Assembly (NCBI GenBank): GCA_017416465.1
Contig: JAFQCK010000029.1
Span: 1-45,483 of the forward strand
Length of the DNA stretch: 45,483 nucleotides
Source of the DNA: Lachnospiraceae bacterium
Lineage (GTDB): Bacteria > Bacillota > Clostridia > Lachnospirales > Lachnospiraceae
Direction of reading: 5' to 3'
The position numbers and the translations under genes were made by a program. Under the pieces are notes generated by a model, which saw nothing but the letters and a program-made list of their open reading frames with translations, had not been told where the DNA came from and made no database searches. Shown here piece after piece: positions 33,765-42,324 of this stretch (position 1 is its first letter; every line of letters begins with the position of its first letter).

Positions 33765-34958
33765 ATGGAAAGTATATATAGTGTAGGTCAGGCGAATTCA
33801 TATATTAAGAATATGTTTTCGCAGGACTTTTTATTAAGATGTATTTCTGTCCGTGGCGAGGTATCGAACTGTAAATATCATTCGTCAGGGCATATTTATT
33901 TTTCTATAAAAGATAATACTGGGGTTTTAACATGTGTTATGTTTGCCGGCAAAAGAAGAGGTCTGAATTTTGAAATGAAAGAAGGACAGAAGATAGTTGT
34001 TACCGGTAGTATTGATGTTTATGAACGTGATGGGAAATATCAATTATACGCAAACAAGATAGAACACGATGGAATAGGCGATTTATATAAAAAATATCTT
34101 GAATTAAAGGACAATCTTCAAGAAATGGGAATGTTTGATGCTTCATATAAAAAATCTATTCCCAAATTTTCAATGAAGATAGGTATAGTAACTGCAAAAA
34201 CGGGTGCAGCTATTCAGGATATAATTAATATTTCTAAAAGAAGAAATCCATATGTTCAATTATATTTATATCCTGCATTAGTTCAGGGAGAGGGTTCTGC
34301 GTTAAGTATAGCTAAAGGCATTGAAACTTTAGATAACTTTGGTGTGGATGTAATTATAGTTGGGCGAGGTGGGGGCTCTATTGAAGATTTGTGGGCATTT
34401 AATGAAGAAATAGTAGCGCGTGCGATATTTGGATGTAATACTCCGGTTATTTCAGCAGTAGGACATGAGACTGATTTTACTATTGCTGATTATGTCTCGG
34501 ATATGCGTGCACCTACCCCTTCGGCTGCAGCTGAGATTGCAGTGTTTGAGTATGATAAATTTATAGCAGAATTAGAAGACAAAAAACAAGGAATGTTAAA
34601 TGCTTTTAGATATAAATTGAATGATAATAAGAGAAGAATTAAAGATATCGAATGGAAATTAAATAAGTTATCTCCTGCGAACATGATTAATAGTAAAAGA
34701 CAAAGAGTTGCGGATTCAGAGATTAGATTAGCAGAGCTTATGAATTCAAAGCTTATGAAAAGAAGGCATAGTTTGAATATATTGGCAGAAAGATTGAATG
34801 GTTTATCACCTCTTAATAAGATTTCGGGTGGATATGCATATGTAAGTGACAGTGAAGGAAAGCCAATACGTTCAGTTGAAGATGTTAAAATTGGAGATGA
34901 TATTGAAATTGTAGTTAAAGACGGAAAAATGATTACTTCCGTAAAGCAGATACGATAA
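33765..34958 (+). CDS. xseA: Exodeoxyribonuclease VII large subunit (XseA)
   Basis: 397 residues, the catalytic subunit of exonuclease VII, which degrades single-stranded DNA in the cytoplasm. An N-terminal OB-fold (SVRGEVSNCKYHSSGHIYFSIKD, VTGSIDVYERDGKYQLY) is followed by the catalytic domain (KIGIVTAKTGAAIQDI, VGRGGGSIEDLWAFNEE, AVGHETDFTIADYVSDMRAPTPSAAAE) and a coiled-coil region with the C-terminal GYAYVSD strand. Length is slightly short but complete. SD GAAAGG. It forms an operon with nusB, xseB and ispA. Confidence 0.96.
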   Translation: MESIYSVGQANSYIKNMFSQDFLLRCISVRGEVSNCKYHSSGHIYFSIKDNTGVLTCVMFAGKRRGLNFEMKEGQKIVVTGSIDVYERDGKYQLYANKIEHDGIGDLYKKYLELKDNLQEMGMFDASYKKSIPKFSMKIGIVTAKTGAAIQDIINISKRRNPYVQLYLYPALVQGEGSALSIAKGIETLDNFGVDVIIVGRGGGSIEDLWAFNEEIVARAIFGCNTPVISAVGHETDFTIADYVSDMRAPTPSAAAEIAVFEYDKFIAELEDKKQGMLNAFRYKLNDNKRRIKDIEWKLNKLSPANMINSKRQRVADSEIRLAELMNSKLMKRRHSLNILAERLNGLSPLNKISGGYAYVSDSEGKPIRSVEDVKIGDDIEIVVKDGKMITSVKQIR

Positions 34959-34992
34959 TTTTCAGATTTCGAAATGGAGGAATGAATAAGTT

Positions 34993-35187
34993 ATGGCACA
35001 GGCTAAGACTTTGGAAGAATCACTTGAACAGTTAAATCAGATAATTGATTCTATGAATAGAGATGATATTTCTTTAGAAGAAACATTTAAACTGTATAAT
35101 CAGGGAATTAAATTATGTAAAACATGTAATGATAAGATAGATAAAATAGAAAAACAACTTGAGATTATAAGTGAAGGTGATGAGTAA
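34993..35187 (+). CDS. xseB: Exodeoxyribonuclease VII small subunit (XseB)
   Basis: A 64-residue helical-hairpin protein: LEESLEQLNQIIDSMNRDDISLEETFKLYNQGIKLCKTCNDKIDKIEKQLEI is the standard XseB sequence pattern. It wraps the XseA coiled coils in the complex. AATGGAGGAATGAATAAGTT supplies a good SD. It ends 5 bases before ispA, suggesting coupled translation. Confidence 0.95.
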   Translation: MAQAKTLEESLEQLNQIIDSMNRDDISLEETFKLYNQGIKLCKTCNDKIDKIEKQLEIISEGDE

Positions 35188-35192
35188 AAATT

Positions 35193-36086
35193 ATGGATTT
35201 TAAATTGGAATTAAACAAAAGGATTGAATATGTAGAAAAAAATATTAATGAGTTTTTACCTAAGGTAATTATTGGATATAAGCAGTCTGAGATATTTGAA
35301 GCAATGGAATATAGTGTTTTAGCAGGGGGAAAGAGGTTAAGACCAATTTTAATGCTTGAAACTTCAAGATTATTTGGCGGGAAAGATGATGATGTTAAAT
35401 ACTTTTTTTCTGCAATTGAGATGATTCACACATATTCATTGGTTCATGATGATTTACCTTCAATGGATAATGATGATTTTAGAAGAGGAAAACCTACAAC
35501 ACATAAAAAATATGGTGAAGCTATGGGTGTGCTTGCAGGAGATGCATTACTTAATTATGCTTTTGAAACAGGCTTGAATGGAGTAATAGCGTTATCAGGT
35601 GATTTAAAAGCTGTTAAAGCACTTAAAATACTTGCTGATAAAGCAGGTGTTTTCGGAATGATTGGTGGACAGGTTGTTGATATAAAAAATGACGGAAAAT
35701 CTATTGATATAGAAACGCTTGATTATATAAATGAACTTAAAACAGGTGCTTTAATTGAAGCCTCTATGATGATTGGAGCAACATTAGCAGGAGCAACAGA
35801 AGATGAAGTTGAATTAATTGAGTCAGTAGCATCTGATATTGGACGTGCATTCCAGATACAGGATGATATTTTAGATGTAACAAGTACAGAAGAAGAACTT
35901 GGTAAACCGGTACTTAGCGATGAAAAAAACAATAAAACAACATACTGTTCATTACTTGGTATTGAAAAAGCCGGTGAAAAAGTAAAAGAATTAACAGATA
36001 GTGCAATACTAAAATTAAAAACTCTTAATAAAGAAAATGAATTCTTATATGAATTATTATACAGTTTAGTATATAGAAATAATTAG
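35193..36086 (+). CDS. ispA: Polyprenyl (farnesyl/geranyl) diphosphate synthase (IspA)
   Basis: 297 residues. The first Asp-rich motif is in LVHDDLPSMDNDDFRRGKPTTH and the second is FQIQDDILDV; GGKRLRP near residue 47 and KTGALIEASM are also conserved. It condenses isopentenyl diphosphate with allylic diphosphates in the cytoplasm to make short-chain prenyl diphosphates. It directly precedes dxs in the same pathway but is separated from it by a 245-base gap holding a structured element. The family (short-chain type) is certain; exact product length is not. Confidence 0.95.
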   Translation: MDFKLELNKRIEYVEKNINEFLPKVIIGYKQSEIFEAMEYSVLAGGKRLRPILMLETSRLFGGKDDDVKYFFSAIEMIHTYSLVHDDLPSMDNDDFRRGKPTTHKKYGEAMGVLAGDALLNYAFETGLNGVIALSGDLKAVKALKILADKAGVFGMIGGQVVDIKNDGKSIDIETLDYINELKTGALIEASMMIGATLAGATEDEVELIESVASDIGRAFQIQDDILDVTSTEEELGKPVLSDEKNNKTTYCSLLGIEKAGEKVKELTDSAILKLKTLNKENEFLYELLYSLVYRNN

Positions 36087-36171
36087 ATTAACGTAATAAA
36101 ATACTATATTTTCTTATAATGTGTAGATTTATTATATATTATTTAAGTTGTATAAATTAACAAAATTAACC

Positions 36172-36275
36172 GCAGGTGCTATGAGGTGGTTGGTACTTAG
36201 GTGCCGTATTTTGGCACCTTATGTACCATTACCAGCCGAATGCAGCGAGAGCGTGCCTGCATGATTTTCTTAATT
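36172..36275 (+). ncRNA. GC-rich structured RNA / attenuator candidate upstream of dxs
   Basis: This island is visibly GC-richer than the AT-rich DNA on either side. A long hairpin forms from 36192-36205 (GGTAC, AGGTGCC) with GGCACCT and GTACC (36213-36226). Downstream, ATGCAG (36240-36245) pairs with CTGCAT (36257-36262) and is followed by ATTTTCTTAATTT, a terminator-like shape. GCAGGTGC (36172-36179) can instead pair with GTGCCTGC (36253-36260), which would break that terminator. A -10-like TATAAT at 36115-36120 lies upstream. It resembles a cis-regulatory leader for dxs, or the end of the ispA transcript. It is not a TPP riboswitch or T-box by motif. Confidence 0.5.
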
Positions 36276-36331
36276 TATCAACTTATCTAAAAATTAATTG
36301 CATTATAAAAATATAGTATGAAAGGAGTTTT

Positions 36332-38209
36332 ATGATTCTTGAGAAGATTAACAATTTAAATGATATAAAAGAAATTTCTAAGGAAGAATGTGTAGTTCTT
36401 GCTCAGGAGATTAGAACTTTTCTTATCGAAAACATTAGTAAAAATGGTGGTCATTTAGCATCTAATCTTGGAGTTGTTGAACTTACAATGGCATTACATC
36501 TTGCACTTGATTTGCCGGAAGATAAGATTATTTTTGATGTAGGACATCAGGCGTATACTCATAAAATATTAACAGGCCGTAAAGAATGTTTTGATACGCT
36601 TAGAAGTTATGGTGGAATGAGTGGATTTCCGAAGAGACGAGAAAATGAATGTGACTGTTTTGATACAGGACATAGTTCGACCTCAATATCTGCTGCACTT
36701 GGAATGGTTGCGGCTAATGAAATTAACGGAAATGAGGGAACTGTTGTAGCAGTAATTGGCGATGGCGCTTTGTCAGGTGGAATGGCATATGAAGGTCTTA
36801 ATAATGTTGCAAGATTAAAAAGAAATTTTATAATAATTTTAAATGATAATAATATGTCAATTTCTGAAAATGTAGGAGGAATGTCCTCTTATTTGAGTAA
36901 TGTAAGAGCAGGTGAATTTTATAATGATGTAAAAAACGGAGTAGTAGAAAGACTTAATAAAATTCCTGTTATTGGTGACAAATTAGTTGAAAAAATCAGA
37001 AAGACAAAGAGTAGTATTAAACAGCTTGTAATTCCCGGTATGCTATTTGAAGATATGGGTATAACTTATTTAGGTCCGGTAGATGGACATAATATATCAC
37101 AGATGGTTAAAATATTTAAAGAAGCCAGAAAACTTGATCATCCGGTTATTATTCATGTTATGACAAAAAAAGGTAAAGGTTATCTTCCTGCTGAAAAACA
37201 TCCTTCAAGATTTCATGGAGTTGATGCATTTGATGTAGAAACGGGACAACCTATTAAAAAGAAAGAAAAACTAACATATACAGATGTGTTTTCAAAAGCG
37301 ATACTTAAGTTGGCTGAAAATAATAATAGAGTTGTTGCAATAACAGCAGCTATGCCTGATGGAACAGGACTAAAAAAATTTAAGAATGAATATCCCGACA
37401 GATTTTTTGATGTAGGCATAGCAGAAGAGCATGCAACTACGTTCGCAGCAGGACTTGCACTTGGTGGAATGAAACCATATTTTGCAGTATATTCATCATT
37501 TTTACAAAGGTCATACGATCAGATACTTCATGATGTGTGTATTCAGGATTTGCCGGTTGTATTCTGTATTGACAGAGCGGGACTTGTTGGTGCAGATGGA
37601 GAGACACATCAGGGAATATTTGATTTGTCGTATTTAAGTAATATTCCTAATATGAATATATTCGCACCTAAAAATAAATATGAACTTTATGATATTGTTA
37701 AGTATTCGGCAGATTTCAATCACCCAATTGCAATAAGGTATCCTAGAGGAGAAGCCTATGATGGACTTAAGGAATATAGAGAACCGATTGTGTATGGTAA
37801 GAGTGAGTTTATATATAAAGAAAAAGATATAGCAATTATAGCAGTTGGTTCAATGGTGAGAACAGCAGTAAATGTAAGAAATCGTCTTAAAGAAGAAGGA
37901 TATAATGTAACACTTGTGAATGCGAGGTTTGTAAAGCCGATTGACGAAAATATGATTATTGAAGTGTTGAATAATCACAAATATATCGTAACAATGGAAG
38001 AAAATGTTATTAATGGTGGATATGGAGAAAGAGTATTAAGGTTTATTAGTGAACTTAATGAGTATGCTGAAGTAATAAATATTGCAATTCCAAATGTTTA
38101 TGTTGAACATGGAAATGTTGATTTGCTAAAAAAAGAAATTGGACTTGATTCGGATTCTATTGTAAACAAAATACTCAGACGGGTTCAGGATGAAGTATAT
38201 TATGGTTAA
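36332..38209 (+). CDS. dxs: 1-deoxy-D-xylulose-5-phosphate synthase (Dxs)
   Basis: A 625-residue thiamine-diphosphate enzyme making DXP from pyruvate and glyceraldehyde-3-phosphate, the first step of the MEP isoprenoid pathway. Seen: GGHLASNLGVVELT, FDVGHQAYTHKILTGR, FDTGHSSTSISAALGM, the ThDP motif GDGALSGGMAYEGLNN and LNDNNMSISENVG, then GIAEEHATTFAAGLA, DRAGLVGADGETHQG and the transketolase C-terminal domain. SD AAAGGAG. Length is standard. Its partner ispA is immediately upstream. Confidence 0.97.
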   Translation: MILEKINNLNDIKEISKEECVVLAQEIRTFLIENISKNGGHLASNLGVVELTMALHLALDLPEDKIIFDVGHQAYTHKILTGRKECFDTLRSYGGMSGFPKRRENECDCFDTGHSSTSISAALGMVAANEINGNEGTVVAVIGDGALSGGMAYEGLNNVARLKRNFIIILNDNNMSISENVGGMSSYLSNVRAGEFYNDVKNGVVERLNKIPVIGDKLVEKIRKTKSSIKQLVIPGMLFEDMGITYLGPVDGHNISQMVKIFKEARKLDHPVIIHVMTKKGKGYLPAEKHPSRFHGVDAFDVETGQPIKKKEKLTYTDVFSKAILKLAENNNRVVAITAAMPDGTGLKKFKNEYPDRFFDVGIAEEHATTFAAGLALGGMKPYFAVYSSFLQRSYDQILHDVCIQDLPVVFCIDRAGLVGADGETHQGIFDLSYLSNIPNMNIFAPKNKYELYDIVKYSADFNHPIAIRYPRGEAYDGLKEYREPIVYGKSEFIYKEKDIAIIAVGSMVRTAVNVRNRLKEEGYNVTLVNARFVKPIDENMIIEVLNNHKYIVTMEENVINGGYGERVLRFISELNEYAEVINIAIPNVYVEHGNVDLLKKEIGLDSDSIVNKILRRVQDEVYYG

Positions 38210-38285
38210 TGTTAGTTGATTTAATATTAATTCTAAATAATAAATATGTTTAGTTTTTTTAAAGAAAAGGCAATTGGAGGCAGTT

Positions 38286-39140
38286 TTGAAAGAAAGATTA
38301 GATGTTTTACTTGTAAAAAAAGGTTTAGCGGAATCAAGAGAAAAAGCCAAGGCAATAATAATGAGTGGAAATGTGTTTGTTAATAATGAAAGAGAAGATA
38401 AAGCAGGTTCAATGTTTGATGAAAAGGCAATTATCGAGGTTAAAGGAAATACATTAAAATATGTTAGCAGAGGCGGATTGAAACTTGAAAAAGCTATGGC
38501 TAATTTTGATGTTACACTTAATGAAAAAGTATGTATGGATGTAGGCGCATCAACAGGTGGTTTTACAGATTGTATGTTACAAAATGGTGCAGTGAAAGTT
38601 TATTCTGTTGATGTAGGACATGGTCAGCTTGCGTGGAAATTACGTCAGGATGAAAGAGTCGTCTGTATGGAAAAAACCAATATTCGATATGTTACACAGG
38701 ATGATATACAGGATAAAATTGAATTTTCATCAATTGATGTTTCGTTTATTTCACTTACGAAAGTTTTATTACCGGTAAAAAATCTATTGACTGATAACGG
38801 GGAAATAGTATGTCTTATAAAACCACAATTTGAAGCAGGCAGAGAAAAGGTGGGTAAAAAAGGTGTAGTTCGTGATAAGTCAGTGCATGAAGAAGTTATT
38901 GAAATGGTAATGAACTATGCAAAGACAATAGGTTTCAAAGTACTTAATTTGGATTTTTCACCAATTAAAGGACCTGAAGGAAATATAGAATATCTTTTAC
39001 ATATAATTAATGAAAAAGAATTTATTGATGTTGAAAACAGTGTTAATAATAATTTTAATGACAAAAATTTAGTTCTTGAAGAAACTGAGCTTGGTAAAAT
39101 AAAAGAAATAGTTAATAATGCACATAGTACTTTGGATTAG
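38286..39140 (+). CDS. tlyA: TlyA-family rRNA (cytidine-2'-O) methyltransferase
   Basis: 284 residues: an S4 RNA-binding domain (KERLDVLLVKKGLAESREKAKAIIMSGNVFVN) and an FtsJ-like Rossmann methyltransferase domain (SRGGLKLEKAM, MDVGASTGGFTDCMLQNGA, VDVGHGQLAWKLRQD, SFISLTKVLLP, CLIKPQFEAGREKVGKKGVVRD). TlyA methylates 16S and/or 23S rRNA in some bacteria. I chose TTG 38286, five bases after GGAGG (38276-38280), giving the usual MKERLDVLL start; the TTG at 38274 overlaps the SD. Between dxs and nadK as in most Clostridia. Confidence 0.94.
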   Translation: MKERLDVLLVKKGLAESREKAKAIIMSGNVFVNNEREDKAGSMFDEKAIIEVKGNTLKYVSRGGLKLEKAMANFDVTLNEKVCMDVGASTGGFTDCMLQNGAVKVYSVDVGHGQLAWKLRQDERVVCMEKTNIRYVTQDDIQDKIEFSSIDVSFISLTKVLLPVKNLLTDNGEIVCLIKPQFEAGREKVGKKGVVRDKSVHEEVIEMVMNYAKTIGFKVLNLDFSPIKGPEGNIEYLLHIINEKEFIDVENSVNNNFNDKNLVLEETELGKIKEIVNNAHSTLD

Positions 39141-39149
39141 AGGAAGTTT

Positions 39150-40004
39150 ATGAAGAAATTTTATGTTATTTCAAATGCAATGAACGATAAAGATTTAAAT
39201 ATTACAAAAAAGGTTAGTGATATTTTGGATAAAAATCATATGGAATATAAGATTAATTCTTTATCGTGTTCAAAGGATGAAGGTTGTTATACAGATAATA
39301 CAGAGATAGATAGTGATACTGAATGTATAATAATAATCGGTGGTGACGGAACACTTATTCAGGCTGCCAGAGACTTAGCAGATATTGATATTCCGATAAT
39401 TGGAATTAATCTCGGGCATTTAGGATATCTTACAGAGATTGAACCGGATTCTATTGAAGATACACTTAGACTTATTTTTGATGATGATTTTAAGATAGAA
39501 TCTAGAATTATGATTGAAGGTTCAGTATATAGAAATGGTAAAAAGATTTATGATGATATTGCTTTAAATGATATTGTTTTAGGCAGATATGGTAATCTTC
39601 AAGTTATTGATTTTAAAATATATGTAAATGATGAATATTTGAATTTATATAGTGCGGATGGTGTTATTATTTCAACACCTACAGGCTCAACTGCTTATAA
39701 TTTATCAGCAGGAGGTCCTATTTTAGAACCTGGAGCAAATATTATTGTTATTACTCCGATATGTTCTCATAGAATTGGTTCAAGAAGTATTGTGTTGTCA
39801 GCAGATTCTGAAATTAAAATTGAGATATGTCCTGACAGACATATGAATGAAAATAATTCTAAAGTGTATTTCGATGGTAATGCCTCGTTTATATTAGAAG
39901 AAGGTGACATAATAGTAGCCAATAAATCAATGCTTGATACAAAATTAATGAAACTTAATAGAATGAGTTTTGTTGAAGTGTTGCACAAAAAAATGGAAAG
40001 TTAA
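39150..40004 (+). CDS. nadK: NAD kinase
   Basis: 284 residues. It phosphorylates NAD to NADP. The ATP/NAD site motif IIIGGDGTLIQAAR is intact, followed by GINLGHLGYLTEIE, the second motif ADGVIISTPTGSTAYNLSAGGPI, and ITPICSHRIGSRSIVLS. SD AGAGGAAG. It starts 9 bases after tlyA and ends 19 bases before argR, so these are probably one transcript. Confidence 0.96.
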   Translation: MKKFYVISNAMNDKDLNITKKVSDILDKNHMEYKINSLSCSKDEGCYTDNTEIDSDTECIIIIGGDGTLIQAARDLADIDIPIIGINLGHLGYLTEIEPDSIEDTLRLIFDDDFKIESRIMIEGSVYRNGKKIYDDIALNDIVLGRYGNLQVIDFKIYVNDEYLNLYSADGVIISTPTGSTAYNLSAGGPILEPGANIIVITPICSHRIGSRSIVLSADSEIKIEICPDRHMNENNSKVYFDGNASFILEEGDIIVANKSMLDTKLMKLNRMSFVEVLHKKMES

Positions 40005-40023
40005 ATGAGGTGATATACACATT

Positions 40024-40473
40024 ATGAAGATTGAAAGACATAAAAAAATTCTCGAACTCATTAATGAGTATGATGTTGAAACTCAGGAAGAACTTGCGGA
40101 TTTGCTTAACAAATCAGGATATAATGTAACACAGGCAACTGTTTCGAGAGATATCAGGCAGATGAAGTTATTTAAACAAAATATAAAAGGAAAACTTAAA
40201 TATGTTGTTTTAAATACTGATATTACTGATATGAATGATAAATTTATAAGAATACTTAAAGACGGTTTTATTTCTATGGCAATGGCGCAAAATATTTTAG
40301 TGATAAAGACTGTACCGGGTATGGCAATGGCTGTTGCTGCATCGTTAGATGCAATGAATTGGAATGAAGTTGTAGGAAGTATAGCAGGAGATGATACAGT
40401 AATGTGTGCAATTGCAAGTGTAGATGAAACATTGATTGTTATGAATAAACTTAGAAAATTACTTGATAAATAG
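40024..40473 (+). CDS. argR: Arginine repressor (ArgR)
   Basis: 149 residues with the N-terminal winged helix (RHKKILELINEYDVETQEELADLL, then VTQATVSRDIRQMKLFK) and the C-terminal hexamerisation and arginine-binding domain (NILVIKTVPGMAMAVAASLD, VVGSIAGDDTVMCAI). It represses arginine biosynthesis genes when arginine is present. SD GAGGTGATATACACATT is acceptable. Its position between nadK and recN is the conserved clostridial one; no arginine genes are present here. Confidence 0.96.
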   Translation: MKIERHKKILELINEYDVETQEELADLLNKSGYNVTQATVSRDIRQMKLFKQNIKGKLKYVVLNTDITDMNDKFIRILKDGFISMAMAQNILVIKTVPGMAMAVAASLDAMNWNEVVGSIAGDDTVMCAIASVDETLIVMNKLRKLLDK

Positions 40474-40489
40474 AATTTAGGAGGAATAA

Positions 40490-42178
40490 ATGTTAGTTAA
40501 CGTAAACGTTAAAAACCTTGCATTAATTAACAAGGTTGATATATTTTTTGATGAGGGACTTAATATATTATCAGGTGAAACAGGAGCCGGTAAATCGATA
40601 ATTATCGGTTCTATTTTAATTGCACTTGGTGGAAAAATACCAAAGGATATTGTTAGAGATAGTGAGAAAGAAGCACTTGTTGAACTGGTTTTTGATGTTC
40701 AAAATGAAGATATTCTTAAAAAAATTGAAGAAGAAGGTATAGATGTAAGTGATGGTAATATTATAATTTCCAGAAAAATTGTTAATGCAAGAAGTACAAT
40801 TAAAATAAACGGAGAAAATATTACATCAACAAAATTAAAGAAAATCACAGAATTATTAATAGATATTCATGGACAGCATGACCATCAGTCACTTCTTAAA
40901 AAAGATAAGCAATTAGAAATACTTGATGATTTTGCTGAAAAAAATCTTTTTGATTTAAAAGAAAAACTTAAAAGTGAATATAATACATATACGTTATTAA
41001 AAAAAGAACTTGATGAGTATAATATTGATGAGGATAAACGATTAAGAGAAATATCCTTTTGCAAATTTGAAATAGAAGAGATTGATAATGCAAATCTTAA
41101 AACCGGAGAATATGATGAATTAAAGTCGATTTATCAGAAAATGGCTTCGTCAAAAAGTATACTTGAAAAAATGAGTGAAGTCTATGATTTGATTGCCGGC
41201 GATGGATATAATTCTGTTTCGGATAAAATCGGTGAAGCGTATAGAATATCCCAGAATGCTTCAAATTTTGATGAAGAAATCAATGGAATTACGGATAGTC
41301 TTGCTGATTTGGAAAGTATTTGTGAAGATACAAAAAGAGCAATAAAGGATTATATTGATTCGATATCGTTTGATGATGAAGAATGCAGACAAAACGAATT
41401 AAGGCTTGATGAATTAAATCGACTTATTAATAAATATGATGTTAATAAGAAAAATGAAGATCCAGTTTTAAATGTTTTAGAATATAGAAATGAGCAAGAA
41501 GAGAAGCTTAATAAATTAGAGAATTATGAAATGAAAAGAAAAGAAATTTTGTCTGATTTAGAGATTTCAGAAGCTAAATTATCAGAGTTGAGTAATAAAT
41601 TAACGGATATTAGAAGAAAATCTTCAGTTGAGTTATCGAAAAATATTGTTAAAGTATTAGAAGGGCTTAATTTTATTGATGTTAAGTTTGATATATTATT
41701 TAAAGAAAAAGAAAATTATACATCAAATGGTGTTGATGAAATTGAATTTATGATATCTACTAATCCGGGAGAAGATGTTAAACCACTTAATAATGTGGCT
41801 TCCGGTGGTGAATTATCAAGAATAATGCTTGGTATTAAGACTATACTTGCTAAAAAGGATGATATTGATACACTTATATTTGATGAGATTGATACAGGAA
41901 TAAGTGGAAGAACTGCGCAAATGGTTGCAGAAAGATTAAAAGAAATAAGTAAATTACATCAGGTTATCTGTATAACACATTTACCACAAATTACATCTAT
42001 GGCAAATAATCATTATCTTATAGAAAAATCTGTTGTGTCGGGTACAACGGAAACTAATATTATAAAATTAGATTATGAACAGTCGGTAGAAGAACTTGCA
42101 AGAATGCTAGGCGGTGTGGAAATTACAGATGCAGTTATAGAAAATGCCAGAGAAATGAAAAAACTTGCTAACAATTAA
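40490..42178 (+). CDS. recN: DNA repair protein RecN
   Basis: A 562-residue SMC-like ATPase acting on double-strand breaks. Walker A is SGETGAGKSIIIG near residue 28; DIHGQHDHQSLL follows; the middle is a long coiled coil (about 160-390); then the ABC signature ASGGELSRIMLGIK, Walker B FDEIDTGISGRTAQM and CITHLPQI. SD TAGGAGGAA. Its last 28 bases (42151-42178), together with the following intergenic bases, are copied again at 43547-43614, after the DUF4143 gene. So this copy keeps a normal C-terminus (REMKKLANN) and the repeat preserves the gene end. Confidence 0.96.
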   Translation: MLVNVNVKNLALINKVDIFFDEGLNILSGETGAGKSIIIGSILIALGGKIPKDIVRDSEKEALVELVFDVQNEDILKKIEEEGIDVSDGNIIISRKIVNARSTIKINGENITSTKLKKITELLIDIHGQHDHQSLLKKDKQLEILDDFAEKNLFDLKEKLKSEYNTYTLLKKELDEYNIDEDKRLREISFCKFEIEEIDNANLKTGEYDELKSIYQKMASSKSILEKMSEVYDLIAGDGYNSVSDKIGEAYRISQNASNFDEEINGITDSLADLESICEDTKRAIKDYIDSISFDDEECRQNELRLDELNRLINKYDVNKKNEDPVLNVLEYRNEQEEKLNKLENYEMKRKEILSDLEISEAKLSELSNKLTDIRRKSSVELSKNIVKVLEGLNFIDVKFDILFKEKENYTSNGVDEIEFMISTNPGEDVKPLNNVASGGELSRIMLGIKTILAKKDDIDTLIFDEIDTGISGRTAQMVAERLKEISKLHQVICITHLPQITSMANNHYLIEKSVVSGTTETNIIKLDYEQSVEELARMLGGVEITDAVIENAREMKKLANN

Positions 42179-42218
42179 CAGTTTTAAAAATCTTCACTAA
42201 CATATAATTAATATAAGA
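42151..42218 (+). repeat. 68-bp direct repeat, left copy (recN end plus intergenic)
   Basis: Starts AGAAATGAAAAAACTTG and ends ATATAAGA. It matches 43547-43614 at 67 of 68 positions (C versus T in GCTAAC/GTTAAC). The left copy contains the genuine last codons and stop of recN. Confidence 0.95.
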
Positions 42219-42240
42219 ATATTATATTTGACGATAAGTA

Positions 42241-42287
42241 ATAAATGTCAATTAAGTTCGTTTGTAACGAACTTAATTGACATTTAT
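42241..42287. repeat. Perfect 22-bp inverted repeat with 3-base loop
   Basis: The arm 42241-42262 is exactly complementary to 42266-42287; the loop is TGT. It lies inside the insert, about 38 bases before the ATPase start. No T run follows the right arm, so it is not a standard terminator. It may be a regulatory hairpin, a protein-binding palindrome or a recombination site. Confidence 0.85.
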
Positions 42288-42324
42288 GTGATTAAGTCTT
42301 ATAATTAAATTGAGGTGAATGGCT

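Noticed and set aside
36172-36275. TPP riboswitch or T-box upstream of dxs
   Set aside because: Dxs uses thiamine diphosphate, so TPP was considered, but the CUGAGA and ACCUGAUC cores are absent. The T-box AGGGTGGNACCGCG sequence is absent too.
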